A model generated the notes under the pieces. It saw only the letters and a program-made list of their open reading frames with translations, did not search any database and was not told the origin of the DNA. Shown here one piece after another: positions 44,430-53,932 of a stretch of 64,000 bases of DNA. Origin of the DNA: Gaetbulibacter saemankumensis DSM 17032 (lineage in GTDB: Bacteria; Bacteroidota; Bacteroidia; Flavobacteriales; Flavobacteriaceae); NCBI RefSeq assembly GCF_000425645.1, contig NZ_KE384430.1:1227492-1291491 (forward strand), read 5' to 3'. Numbering within the stretch: the first letter of the stretch is position 1; every line of letters begins with the position of its first letter. A program made the translations under genes and the position numbers.

Positions 44430-45113
44430 TTAATTCTTCCGCTGCACGACCTCAAATATTTGACCTTCATCACACTTAAGTGTTTTACTTGGGTATTTTA
44501 AAAGTAAAGCATAATCGTGCGTTGCCATTAAAATAGTGTTGCCATTTTTATTAATATCTTGTAGTACTTCCATGACTTCAACGCTTGTTTGTGGGTCTAA
44601 ATTGCCCGTAGGTTCATCGGCGAGTATTAATTCTGGGTTATTTAGAAGGGCACGTGCAATAGCAATGCGCTGTTGTTCACCTCCTGAAAGTTCATGTGGG
44701 AATTTAAAACCTTTAGTTTTCATACCTACTTTATTAAGAACTTCTTCTACGCGTGTATTCATTTCCGATTTATCTTTCCAACCGGTAGCTTTTAAAACAA
44801 ATAGGAGGTTTTCGTTAATAGTTCTGTCAGTTAATAGTTTAAAATCCTGGAAAACCACACCTAATTTTCGACGTAAAAAAGGAATATCTTTCTCTTTTAG
44901 TTGTTTTAAATCATAATCTACAATATTTCCTTCTCCTTTGGTGAGCGGTAAATCACCGTATAGGGTTTTCATAAAACTACTTTTTCCTGTACCAGTTTTA
45001 CCAATTAAATACACAAATTCCCCTTTGTTAATTTCAATATTTATATCAGATAATACTAAATTATCACCTTGAAAAATAGAAGCGTCTTTAAGAAATAAAA
45101 TAGGCTTAGACAT
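44430..45113 (-). CDS. ftsE: FtsE-type ABC ATPase
   Basis: A 227-residue ABC ATPase with all motifs: Walker [13 protein letters not shown]-loop VFQDFKLL, signature [15 protein letters not shown], Walker [13 protein letters not shown], and H-loop MATHDYAL. The start ([23 protein letters not shown]) and the short size fit FtsE, which with FtsX controls peptidoglycan hydrolases at division. No ftsX is adjacent; the FtsX/LolE-like permease at 52612 is of a different, longer type. Confidence 0.87.
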   Translation of the reverse strand: MSKPILFLKDASIFQGDNLVLSDINIEINKGEFVYLIGKTGTGKSSFMKTLYGDLPLTKGEGNIVDYDLKQLKEKDIPFLRRKLGVVFQDFKLLTDRTINENLLFVLKATGWKDKSEMNTRVEEVLNKVGMKTKGFKFPHELSGGEQQRIAIARALLNNPELILADEPTGNLDPQTSVEVMEVLQDINKNGNTILMATHDYALLLKYPSKTLKCDEGQIFEVVQRKN

Positions 45114-45253
45114 AAGATTATGTTCAATTTTTTAATTGTTGTAAATGTATTATTATTTAATGGAAAATTAAAAGAATAAACCAATATGTAATAATGATAC
45201 GGTGTGCTTAATATAAACTTTTAATAAGTCGGTTTATAATTCTAGCATGATTG

Positions 45254-45286
45254 TTGCGTTATAAGTTTGATATTAAATTATCTTTG
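45254..45286 (+). promoter_or_regulatory. Promoter of the TPR/outer-membrane-barrel pair
   Basis: TTG (45254-45256), 22 bases, then TATCTTTG (45279-45286), which is a full -33/-7 match. It lies 25 bases before the start codon. Confidence 0.6.
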
Positions 45287-45310
45287 GTTTAAATTAAAAA
45301 CAAATCCTTA

Positions 45311-48300
45311 ATGACTATAAAAAACGGTTTCGCATTTTTAGCATTTATTAGTTTTAATATTCATATTTTGGCCCAGCAATCGGCTATTTACACGAATAGT
45401 TCAGTCAAATACTTAAAGGCCATTACCTTATTTAATAATCAGCAGTATTTGGCAGCACAATCTTTATTTTCAGAAGTAAAATCTGATACTGACGATATGA
45501 GTTTAGAATCAGACTGTAGTTATTATATCGCCAACTGTGCTGTGCGATTAAATCAGCAAAATGCCGATAATTTGGTTGAAGATTTTGTAGAGAATTATCC
45601 AACAAGTCCTAAGCGTAATACCGCTTTTGTAGATGTGGCAGATTATTATTTTGCGAATGGAAAGTATGCTTATGCCAGAAAGTGGTACGATAAGGTAGAT
45701 GTTTACAGTTTAGATAGAAAAGAAAAATCTAAGTATTATTTTAATAATGGTTATGCCGCCTTTACTGTAAAACAGTACAAGGATGCCAAAAAATATTTGT
45801 CTCGTGTTGAACATTCTAAAGAATATGGATATCAGGCCAAGTATTATATCGGATATATGGCTTATGAAGGCGACGACTATAATGAAGCGAATCAATATTT
45901 CGATCAGGTAAGCGATCAGGAACGTTACAAGGAAAAACTGTCGTATTATCAAGCTGATTTAAATTTTAAACTTGGAAATTTTGAAAAGGCCATTGACTTA
46001 GCCAAAGCGCGTTTAAAAGAAGGTGATAGGACCGAAGTTTCTGAATTATCCAAAATAATTGGTGAAAGTTATTTCAATTTAGAGCAATATCCTGAAGCTA
46101 TTCCATATTTAAAAGCTTATAAAGGCAAAAAAGGGAAATGGAATAATACCGATTATTATCAGTTAGGTTATGCTTATTATAAGCAACAGGAGTATTATAG
46201 GGCTATTTCAGAATTTAATAAGATTATCGATGGGAAGAATAGCATTGCTCAAAATGCTTATTACCATTTGGGGGAGAGCTATATTGAGCTAGATAAAAAA
46301 CAGGAAGCTTTAAATGCCTTTAGGAATGCTTCAGAAATGGATTTCGATTTAAAAATACAGGAGGATGCCTGGTTAAACTATGCAAAGATTAGTTACGAGA
46401 TTGGAAATCCTTATCAACCAGCTCTGCAAGTGCTTGCTGCCTATCTCGACAAATATCCAAAAAGTGTAAATAAGAGTGAGGTAGAAATGTTGTTAATAGA
46501 TTCCTATATAACCTCCAAAAACTACAAAGAAGCCTTAGAGATATTAAAGGGTAAAAATAGTTTTGAAAATAAAGTTGCTTACCAAAAGGTGGCTTTCTAT
46601 CGCGGACTCGAATTATATAATGAAGCGAACTTTTTAGAAGCTAATAATTTGTTTGATGCATCTTTAAAGGAGCCCCGTGATGATAAATTTACAGCCAGAG
46701 CAACCTTTTGGAAGGCCGAAACTAATTATAATCTCACCAATTATGATGACGCCCTTATAGGGTTTAAACAGTTTAAACAGCAATTAGTGGCAACACAAAC
46801 TCCTGAATTTGAAAATATAGATTACCATATTGCCTATACTTATTTTAAATTGAAAAATTATGAAAAGGCTGCGCAGCATTTCGATATTTATTTAGTGACA
46901 AATAGAACCGATGAAGTAAGAAAAAATGATGCTTATTTAAGAATGGGGGATGCCTATTTCGTGTCAAGTAACTATAGTAAGGCTATTGAAGCTTACAATC
47001 ATGCTATAGACTTAAATGCTATAGAATCGGATTATGCCTTTTTTCAAAAAGCCTTAAGTGCTGGCTATATTGGAGAAGATTCGAAGAAAATAAGTGAATT
47101 GGAAAGCTTTATTAGTAAGTACAAGGATTCTAAATTACGTGATGATGCGATGTATGAATTGGGGAATACCTACGTTAAGATGAATCATACCGAGAAAGCA
47201 ATGCGTATTTATGATCGATTGAATTCAGATTATAAAATGAGTTCATTCGTGCCAAAAGCTTTATTACGTCAGGGCTTAGTGTATTATAATGCAAGTCAGA
47301 ACGAACAGGCGCTTACAAAATTCAAAAAAGTAGCAAACGATTTTGAAAATACGCCGGAAGCGGTACAGGCTGTGTCTACAGCCCGACTCATTTATATCGA
47401 TTTAGGTCGTGTTAATGATTATGCTAACTGGGTGAAAACCTTAAGTTATGTCGATGTTACCGATGCCGATTTAGATAATGCTACATATGAAGCCGCGGAA
47501 AAGCAATATTTAGATAATAATACAAATAAGGCTATCACACAGTTTAATACCTATTTAAATGAGTTCCCTAAGGGCTTACACGCTTTGCAAAGTCATTTTT
47601 ATCTGGCTCAGTTGTATTATAAAAAGGGACTATCGGAGAATGCAGCGCCACATTATCAGTATGTGGTAGATGCTTCCAGAAGTGAATTTAGCGAAGAAGC
47701 GCTTTCCCGATTATCACAATTTTATTTAGAAAGTAAATCCTGGGAGCGGGCAATACCTCTATTAATTAGATTGGAAAACGAATCGAAAGCACCGCAAAAT
47801 GTGGTGTTCGCACAATCCAATTTAATGAAAGCATATTATCAATTAGAACAGTTTAGCGAGTCTGTTGTTTATGCCGAAAAAGTATTGGTAAGTCCTAAAA
47901 TTGATAATAAAATAAAAGGCGATGCTCATATTATTATAGCTAGGTCTGCTATGAAAACAGGTGATGAAGTTAAAGCAAAGGCAGCCTATGCCGATGTTGA
48001 AACTGTAGCAACTGGCGAAACGGCCGCGGAAGCATTATATTTTAATGCATACTTTAAACATAAAGAGGCGGAATACGAAGCCTCTAATGAAACAGTGCAG
48101 AAGTTGGCAAAAGATTTTTCAGGGTATAAATATTATAGTGCTAAAGGTTTAGTTCTTATGGCTAAGAACTTTTATGCCTTACAAGATGCTTTTCAGGCTA
48201 CCTATATTTTAGAAAGCGTTATTGAGAATTTTTCAGATTTTAAAGATGTTATTACCGAAGCTAAAGAAGAGTTAAGTAAGATTAAAGCTGAAGAATCTAA

Positions 48301-48334
48301 AACGAATGCATCTATTCAAACGGAAGAAAATTAG
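45311..48334 (+). CDS. Large periplasmic tetratricopeptide-repeat protein
   Basis: A 1007-residue protein with a signal peptide (IHILAQQ). It is made almost entirely of TPR helical hairpins, for example YYQLGYAYYKQQEYYRAISE, AYLRMGDAYFVSSNYSKAIE and AMYELGNTYVKMNHTEKAMR. Its tail is Lys/Glu-rich (KEELSKIKAEESK). It is likely a scaffold at the outer membrane. The next gene, 42 bases on, encodes an outer-membrane barrel, and the pair is probably co-transcribed and cooperates. Function otherwise unknown. Confidence 0.88.
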   Translation: MTIKNGFAFLAFISFNIHILAQQSAIYTNSSVKYLKAITLFNNQQYLAAQSLFSEVKSDTDDMSLESDCSYYIANCAVRLNQQNADNLVEDFVENYPTSPKRNTAFVDVADYYFANGKYAYARKWYDKVDVYSLDRKEKSKYYFNNGYAAFTVKQYKDAKKYLSRVEHSKEYGYQAKYYIGYMAYEGDDYNEANQYFDQVSDQERYKEKLSYYQADLNFKLGNFEKAIDLAKARLKEGDRTEVSELSKIIGESYFNLEQYPEAIPYLKAYKGKKGKWNNTDYYQLGYAYYKQQEYYRAISEFNKIIDGKNSIAQNAYYHLGESYIELDKKQEALNAFRNASEMDFDLKIQEDAWLNYAKISYEIGNPYQPALQVLAAYLDKYPKSVNKSEVEMLLIDSYITSKNYKEALEILKGKNSFENKVAYQKVAFYRGLELYNEANFLEANNLFDASLKEPRDDKFTARATFWKAETNYNLTNYDDALIGFKQFKQQLVATQTPEFENIDYHIAYTYFKLKNYEKAAQHFDIYLVTNRTDEVRKNDAYLRMGDAYFVSSNYSKAIEAYNHAIDLNAIESDYAFFQKALSAGYIGEDSKKISELESFISKYKDSKLRDDAMYELGNTYVKMNHTEKAMRIYDRLNSDYKMSSFVPKALLRQGLVYYNASQNEQALTKFKKVANDFENTPEAVQAVSTARLIYIDLGRVNDYANWVKTLSYVDVTDADLDNATYEAAEKQYLDNNTNKAITQFNTYLNEFPKGLHALQSHFYLAQLYYKKGLSENAAPHYQYVVDASRSEFSEEALSRLSQFYLESKSWERAIPLLIRLENESKAPQNVVFAQSNLMKAYYQLEQFSESVVYAEKVLVSPKIDNKIKGDAHIIIARSAMKTGDEVKAKAAYADVETVATGETAAEALYFNAYFKHKEAEYEASNETVQKLAKDFSGYKYYSAKGLVLMAKNFYALQDAFQATYILESVIENFSDFKDVITEAKEELSKIKAEESKTNASIQTEEN

Positions 48335-48376
48335 TAGTCAGTCAAATTAATCATTATTAAAAGAAAATATACACAT

Positions 48377-50098
48377 ATGCGAAAGCAGATTTTATTAACG
48401 GTTTTCACCCTGAGTTTAACCTTGACTTATACACAAAACAGACCAAAAGATACTATAAATACTGGGGTTATCAATGTGGTTAAACCATATTCGCCAACCA
48501 TTTCAGATGCCTTTAAAGTTAAGGAAAGTCCATCTTTGGCTGATGAAACTACAGAAACTAAGAAGGATATTCAGTATAATATATTTTCATTTCCGGTAGC
48601 CTCAACTTTTACTCCTGCAAAAGGTAAGGCTGCAGGTATTGAAAAAGCTAAGCCAGTAAAATTATATGATAATTACGCTTCTTTAGGAGTAGGTAGTTAT
48701 ACCTCGATTTTAGGTGAAGTCTATCTGAATGAAATGATAAGTCGAACCGAAAGTTTTGGCGGGTATTTAAGTCATCACTCCTCACAGGGAGGTATTGAAG
48801 GCGTTGAATTCAACGATAATTTTTTAGATTCAAAGGTTAATTTAAATTATTCCAATAAACTGCGTTATATGAGCTGGAAAGCGGATGCCGGATTTCAGTA
48901 TCAGAATTACAATTGGTATGGTGTTGCTGAGTCTTTTATAGATCAGGCGAAAACAGATAACATGAAGACAAGTCATGCTTTCTATAATGCCCATGTTGGT
49001 GGAAATATAACTTTTGAAGATACCTATATAAATTCAGGAAGTATATTATTCAGACATTTTGGAGATAATCAAAGTTCGGCAGAAAATCGATTGTTATTAA
49101 AAGGAAAGGTTGATGTGCCGATTAATGATGAAGAAATAGCCACCGAAGTAGTGATTGATTATGTAGGCGGAAAATTTGATCGAAGTTATTACGATATTTC
49201 TGAATTGAAATACGGAAACTATCAAATAGGTCTGTCGCCAAGTTATCAAATGACACAGGATGATTTTACTATTAATTTGGGAGTATCATTATTCTATATG
49301 AACGATTTTGAAGCTAAAGAAAATAAATTTTATGTATATCCAAACATTTCGGCGTCTTACCGAGTAGCTAATGATGTTCTGGTTGCTTATGGAGGTGTAA
49401 AAGGAGATTTAATTCAGAATACATATTTCGATTTTGCTAACGAAAATCCGTTTGTGTCTCCAACACTAAATGTGATGCCAACCGATCAGTTATACAATGC
49501 TTTTGTAGGTCTAAAAGGTAAGATATCTAATGCGATGAGTTATGATATTAGCGGACATTATTTAAGTGACAGAAATAAAGCACTATTTATTAATAATGAT
49601 ATTATATCTGAGCCTACACAGAATTATTCTTATGGGAATTCATTCGGAATTATATATGATGATGTCGATACCTTTAGCTTTGCAGGAGAAATACAAGTGG
49701 CCGTTAACCGAAATTTTAAACTAGGAGTGAAAGGTGAGTATTTTAGTTATTCAACAAATAGAGAAGCGGAAGCTTGGAATTTACCGGATTTGACAGCCTC
49801 CTTATTTTTAGATTATCAAATAGACGAACACTGGTTTACCGGAGCGAATGTGTTTTATGTGGGAGAGCGAAAAGATCAGTATTTTTATAACGATCCATTA
49901 ATCGCGACCACACCATTTACAGTAACCTTAGACAGTTATTTTGATGTAAATGCTCATGCTGGGTACCATGTAAACGATCAGTTGTCAATCTTTTTAAAAG
50001 TTAATAATATTGCAAATAATGCCTATCAGCGTTGGCAGAATTTTCAAGTACAAAGTTTCCAACTTTTAGCTGGAGCAACTTATAAATTTGATTTTTAA
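48377..50098 (+). CDS. Outer-membrane beta-barrel protein, TonB-receptor-like
   Basis: A 573-residue protein with a signal peptide (TLTLTYTQN). The N-terminal region INVVKPYSPTISDAFKVKE is unlike a TonB plug. The rest consists of amphipathic barrel strands (ASLGVGSYTSILGEVYL, KADAGFQYQNYNWYG, LDSYFDVNAHAGYHV). It ends with a terminal phenylalanine (GATYKFDF), the usual barrel-assembly signal. There is no complete plug domain, so it is more likely a porin-like or structural partner of the TPR protein than a transporter. Confidence 0.75.
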   Translation: MRKQILLTVFTLSLTLTYTQNRPKDTINTGVINVVKPYSPTISDAFKVKESPSLADETTETKKDIQYNIFSFPVASTFTPAKGKAAGIEKAKPVKLYDNYASLGVGSYTSILGEVYLNEMISRTESFGGYLSHHSSQGGIEGVEFNDNFLDSKVNLNYSNKLRYMSWKADAGFQYQNYNWYGVAESFIDQAKTDNMKTSHAFYNAHVGGNITFEDTYINSGSILFRHFGDNQSSAENRLLLKGKVDVPINDEEIATEVVIDYVGGKFDRSYYDISELKYGNYQIGLSPSYQMTQDDFTINLGVSLFYMNDFEAKENKFYVYPNISASYRVANDVLVAYGGVKGDLIQNTYFDFANENPFVSPTLNVMPTDQLYNAFVGLKGKISNAMSYDISGHYLSDRNKALFINNDIISEPTQNYSYGNSFGIIYDDVDTFSFAGEIQVAVNRNFKLGVKGEYFSYSTNREAEAWNLPDLTASLFLDYQIDEHWFTGANVFYVGERKDQYFYNDPLIATTPFTVTLDSYFDVNAHAGYHVNDQLSIFLKVNNIANNAYQRWQNFQVQSFQLLAGATYKFDF

Positions 50099-50130
50099 GA
50101 GGTATTTGTAAAATTGAAGATCTTAAAATA

Positions 50131-50156
50131 AAAATTCCCGTAATAACGGGAATTTT
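50131..50156. terminator. Bidirectional terminator
   Basis: AAAATTCCCGT (50131-50141) and ACGGGAATTTT (50146-50156) pair perfectly around AATA, between the convergent barrel and methyltransferase genes. Confidence 0.85.
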
Positions 50157-50160
50157 TATT

Positions 50161-50859
50161 TTAACTAAGTTTGGCAAGGTAATCGAAGTGCTCACCTTCA
50201 TAAATTAATTCGCATTTTAGACCTACTGCTTCACAGGCAATAAGCAAGCTGTTAAAATCCATATAAAGCCATTTCATTGGAACTTCATCTTCGCCTTTAT
50301 AGCTTAAAAAGTAATCTAATTCACCATAATAATTAGCATTGGTATCCACCCAAAATCCGCCGTCCTCATCTTCGTACATATATTTAATATCAGAAGAATC
50401 TATTAAAATTTGTCCATCCACTGACAGTAAACTTTTTATATGTGAAAGGTATTTTGAAACCTGATCTAAGGTTTGAAAAATACCTGTGCCATTCATGAGT
50501 ATTAATATCGTGTCAAATGTGTCAGTTTCATTTAAAATGTCTTTAACTTCGGCATTCACAACACCTCGAAGTCTTGCCACTTCAATGGCCCCGGCAGAGA
50601 TATCAATGGCTTTAACGTTCATGTCTTTTTTTTGAAGGTACAAGCTATGACTTCCTGTACCACAACCAACATCAAGCGTTTTTCCTCTGGTCATTTTTAA
50701 TGCCTTTTGCTCTAGTTTTGGCATGTTTTTAAAGTCGCGAAACAAATAGGGTATAGGTAGTTCGTCTTCTTCAGAAATATTTGTAGAAGTTATTATGTCT
50801 TCAGTGTAATTTCCTTTTTGGTAGTCTAACAAAGCTTTTCCGAATAAGTCTTTCATCAA
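50161..50859 (-). CDS. Class I SAM-dependent methyltransferase
   Basis: A 232-residue cytoplasmic enzyme. Motif I is KTLDVGCGTGSHSLYL and the acidic motif II is VKAIDISAGAIEVAR; FDTILILMNGTGIF and GQILIDSSDIKYM are the post-motif strands. The substrate is unknown. It is divergent from the YkgJ-family gene with a 23-base gap. An alternative start is one codon later. Confidence 0.87.
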   Translation of the reverse strand: MMKDLFGKALLDYQKGNYTEDIITSTNISEEDELPIPYLFRDFKNMPKLEQKALKMTRGKTLDVGCGTGSHSLYLQKKDMNVKAIDISAGAIEVARLRGVVNAEVKDILNETDTFDTILILMNGTGIFQTLDQVSKYLSHIKSLLSVDGQILIDSSDIKYMYEDEDGGFWVDTNANYYGELDYFLSYKGEDEVPMKWLYMDFNSLLIACEAVGLKCELIYEGEHFDYLAKLS

Positions 50860-50870
50860 TAATAAAGTGT

Positions 50871-50878
50871 TATTTTTG
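50871..50878 (+). promoter_or_regulatory. -7 box directly before the YkgJ-family gene
   Basis: TATTTTTG matches TAnnTTTG and ends 4 bases before the ATG at 50883. If it is used, the mRNA would be practically leaderless. Confidence 0.4.
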
Positions 50879-50882
50879 TGCC

Positions 50883-51377
50883 ATGCAAGACGTTATTAAA
50901 GAACTTCCAAAGCGGGCCAAAGATAAGCATAACGAGAATAAAAAATTCTTTCGAAAGCTAAAAAGTAAACCGCCTAAAGACTTAGATTATATCATGCAGG
51001 AATTGCATGAAGCAGAATTTGAACGTACAGATTGTTTAGAATGCGCAAATTGCTGCAAAACAACAGGACCGTTATTTACGGATAAGGATATTGAACGTAT
51101 TGCTAAATTTTTTCGTTTAAAACCCCAGCAATTTATTAATCAGTATTTAAGAATTGATGAGGAAAACGATTATGTACTACAGACTGTGCCGTGTACCTTT
51201 TTAGGTACCGATAATTATTGTTCTATTTATGATGTACGCCCCAAAGCGTGTCGTGAATTTCCACATACCGACCGAAAAAAATTTCAGCAAATATCTAACC
51301 TAACCATTAAAAATGTAGCGATTTGTCCGGCAGCATTTAATATTGTCGAGGAAATGAAAAAACGTATTAAAGGCTAA
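50883..51377 (+). CDS. YkgJ-family cysteine-cluster protein
   Basis: A 164-residue cytoplasmic protein with the Zn/Fe-S-type cluster CLECANCCKTTGP, then VPCTFLGTDNYCSIYDVRPKAC and IAKNVAICP-like C-terminal cysteine (NVAICPAAF). The N-terminal third is very basic (RAKDKHNENKKFFRKLKSK). Members of the family are thought to bind a metal cluster; no reaction is established. It ends 5 bases from the convergent muramidase gene. Confidence 0.88.
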   Translation: MQDVIKELPKRAKDKHNENKKFFRKLKSKPPKDLDYIMQELHEAEFERTDCLECANCCKTTGPLFTDKDIERIAKFFRLKPQQFINQYLRIDEENDYVLQTVPCTFLGTDNYCSIYDVRPKACREFPHTDRKKFQQISNLTIKNVAICPAAFNIVEEMKKRIKG

Positions 51378-51382
51378 TTGTT

Positions 51383-52603
51383 TTAGTTGTAGATGAGATA
51401 TTTTTCTCGTGTTTTTTTAAATTTAATCAATCCTTCCTGCCATGAAGATTTAATTTTAGCTTCGCTTAGTCCGCTTTCAATTTGATTTTGTAATTCTTTA
51501 GTGCCTGCTAATTTGATGAAAAAACTATTGAAAAATGCTTCTTGTTTTTCTGTGTTTTTATAAGCTTCAATGAGCCAATTAAGATTTAATTCATTCAAAG
51601 AGTTTATCTCTTTTAGGTTTTTTCCGAAGCACATTTTATTTTCATGTTTTGGGTATTTAGCCCCTGCATTTGATTGTGGCGTAAATTCAAAATTAAAGAT
51701 TGTTTTGTCTAAATAAGGACTCCCAAATATCTGAAACTGACTGTCGGTTCCTCGACCAGCACTCACGTTTGTGCCCTCGAAAAAGCATAAACTAGGGTAT
51801 AAATTAATAGCCCGGTCGTTTGGTAAATTAGGACTTGGTTTAATGGGTAAACTATATGGAAGGTTATGGTGGTAATTTTTCATTTTTATAACTGTAATAT
51901 TGCTGACAGCATTGTTTTCTAGCCATTGTTCTCCATTAATCATTTGTGCATATTCTCCAATGGTCATGCCGTGTACAACTGGGATGGGATGCATGCCTAC
52001 AAAACTTTTGTTTTCTAATTCCAGAATGGGACCATCTACATAATGCCCGTTAGGGTTTGGTCTGTCCAGAATTAATACAGGAATACCTTGTTCCGCACAT
52101 GCTTCCATAACATAGTGCAAAGTAGAAATGTAGGTGTAAAAACGAGCACCAACATCTTGAATATCAAAAATTACAAGATCTAAATTTTGCAGTTGCTCGG
52201 GTTTTGGCTTCTTGTTATTGCCATATAAAGAAACTATTGGAATTCCAGTTTTACTATCAATACCATCCTTAACATATTCACCGGCATCAGCTGTTCCTCT
52301 AAAGCCATGTTCTGGGGCAAAGACTGCTTTAATGTTTATTTGTAAAGACTGAAGCGAATCGACTAAATGCGTGTATTCAATGTCATTCTTAAAGATTACA
52401 CTGGTTTGGTTGGCGACAATACCAATACGTTTCCCTTTAAGTAAAGGCATGTAAGCAGCCGTTTGATTGGCTCCAACAATAATGTTCTCAGTATCGCTAG
52501 TGTTTTTATTCAAGTTAATATTGTTGTTTTTGGCTTTAGAAGCACAAGAAATTAGTACCAAAACAAATAATAAAACTGTATTTTTGAACACATTAAATCC
52601 CAT
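51383..52603 (-). CDS. namZ: NamZ-type exo-beta-N-acetylmuramidase lipoprotein (DUF1343, GH171)
   Basis: I choose the ATG at 52603 (406 residues) because it begins directly with a lipoprotein signal (VLVLISC20); an in-frame start at 52684 would reach into the divergent gene. Signature blocks: AVFAPEHGFRGTADAGE, PIVSLYGNNKKP, LDLVIFDIQDVGARFYTY, LDRPNPNGHYVDGPIL, VVHGMTIGEYAQMING and NVSAGRGTDSQFQIFGSPYL. Family members remove N-acetylmuramic acid from peptidoglycan fragments, so a role in cell-wall recycling is likely. The divergent permease gene starts 9 bases away. Confidence 0.9.
   Translation of the reverse strand: MGFNVFKNTVLLFVLVLISCASKAKNNNINLNKNTSDTENIIVGANQTAAYMPLLKGKRIGIVANQTSVIFKNDIEYTHLVDSLQSLQINIKAVFAPEHGFRGTADAGEYVKDGIDSKTGIPIVSLYGNNKKPKPEQLQNLDLVIFDIQDVGARFYTYISTLHYVMEACAEQGIPVLILDRPNPNGHYVDGPILELENKSFVGMHPIPVVHGMTIGEYAQMINGEQWLENNAVSNITVIKMKNYHHNLPYSLPIKPSPNLPNDRAINLYPSLCFFEGTNVSAGRGTDSQFQIFGSPYLDKTIFNFEFTPQSNAGAKYPKHENKMCFGKNLKEINSLNELNLNWLIEAYKNTEKQEAFFNSFFIKLAGTKELQNQIESGLSEAKIKSSWQEGLIKFKKTREKYLIYN
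52579..52586 (+). promoter_or_regulatory. -7 box of the permease gene inside the namZ coding start
   Basis: TATTTTTG matches TAnnTTTG, 25 bases before the TTG start at 52612. It lies within the first codons of namZ on the other strand, so the two promoters must overlap the opposite genes. Confidence 0.45.
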
Positions 52604-52611
52604 GATATAAT

Positions 52612-53847
52612 TTGAATTACGAATATTTTTTAGCAAAACGAATAATTGGTAGTAAAGCGTATAAAAGTAGTGTTTCAGCGCCAATAATAAAAATTGGTAT
52701 TGCAGCTATAGCCATTGGTATTGTGGTTATGATGATTGCGATTGCAACCGGAATAGGGTTGCAGCAAAAAATACGTGATAAAGTGGTAGCCTTTAATGGA
52801 CATGTGAGTATTACGAATTATGACAGCAATAATTCTCAAGAAAGTATTTTTCCTATATCAATAAATCAGGAGTTTTATCCTGAGTTTAAAACTATAGATG
52901 GTATTAAACATGTTCAAGGTGTGGCTTCTAAATTTGGAGTAATACGTACAGAAACTGATTTTGAAGGTGCTTATCTAAAAGGTGTTGGGTCCGATTACAA
53001 TTGGGATTATTTTAAAGACTTTTTGGTAGCAGGTGAGTTACCGGATTTTACAAAAGAACGAAATGAAGATGTTCTGATTTCTCAGTATTTAGCTAATCGT
53101 TTAAAATTTAAGGTGGGTGATACGTTTCAAATGGTATTTCCCAAGGATGATGCTGAGAAATTGCCTAACATAATTAAATATCATATTGTAGGTGTTTTTA
53201 ATTCAGGATTTCAGGAATTAGATGCTCAGTATCTCATAGGAGATATTCGTCATATCCAGCGCATTAATAAATGGGATGCTGAGATGATTGGGAATTTTGA
53301 GGTTTTTATCGATGATTATAGCGAATTAAAACAGAAGGGTATCGAAGTTTATCAAAATACTCCATCCACATTTAATACCCAAACCGTTTCTGATAAGTAT
53401 GCGTCCATATTTGAATGGATAGGCATTTTCGATAAAAATATTTACGGCATTATAGGCATTATGATTTTGGTGGCCGGTATTAATATGATTACCGCTCTTT
53501 TAGTTTTAATTTTGGAGCGTACCCAAATGATTGGCATTTTAAAAGCGTTAGGGAGTAATAACTGGAGTATTAGAAAATTGTTTTTGTATAATGCCAGTTA
53601 CTTGATTTTATTAGGTTTGTTTTGGGGTAATTTAATTGGGTTAGGTCTTTTGTTTGCTCAGAAGTATTTTAAATTATTCCCTTTAGATCCTAGTGTGTAT
53701 TATGTGACAGAAGCCCCCGTATTTATAAGTTTGAGTTATGTTATTGGACTTAATGTTGGGACATTGGTATTATGTTTATTAATGCTTCTAGTGCCATCTT
53801 ACATTATTACTAAAATATCTCCGGTAAAAGCAATTCGTTTCGAATAG
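52612..53847 (+). CDS. LolC/LolE-type ABC permease (FtsX fold)
   Basis: A 411-residue inner-membrane protein. The start is TTG, chosen because NYEYFLAKRIIGSKAYKSSV is the conserved N-terminus of this family. It has one helix (~28-50, GIAAIAIGIVVMMIAIATGIG), a large periplasmic MacB-like domain (~55-270), then three helices beginning GIIGIMILVAGINMITALLVL. The cytoplasmic coupling motif ERTQMIGILKALGSNNWSIRK is also present. Such permeases move lipoproteins or other envelope substrates with a separate ATPase, not encoded here. Confidence 0.88.
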   Translation: MNYEYFLAKRIIGSKAYKSSVSAPIIKIGIAAIAIGIVVMMIAIATGIGLQQKIRDKVVAFNGHVSITNYDSNNSQESIFPISINQEFYPEFKTIDGIKHVQGVASKFGVIRTETDFEGAYLKGVGSDYNWDYFKDFLVAGELPDFTKERNEDVLISQYLANRLKFKVGDTFQMVFPKDDAEKLPNIIKYHIVGVFNSGFQELDAQYLIGDIRHIQRINKWDAEMIGNFEVFIDDYSELKQKGIEVYQNTPSTFNTQTVSDKYASIFEWIGIFDKNIYGIIGIMILVAGINMITALLVLILERTQMIGILKALGSNNWSIRKLFLYNASYLILLGLFWGNLIGLGLLFAQKYFKLFPLDPSVYYVTEAPVFISLSYVIGLNVGTLVLCLLMLLVPSYIITKISPVKAIRFE

Positions 53848-53932
53848 TTTACAGTTTTATTTTATTTCGAGGTTGTACCTAATAGGGCTTAGTAAGCAAT
53901 TTTGGTTATAATAAATTTAAATTTCTTTTTAT

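Noticed and set aside
44536-44916. 126-codon frame opposite ftsE
   Set aside because: It is antisense to highly conserved ABC motifs, and its Ser/Arg-rich sequence is typical of a shadow frame.
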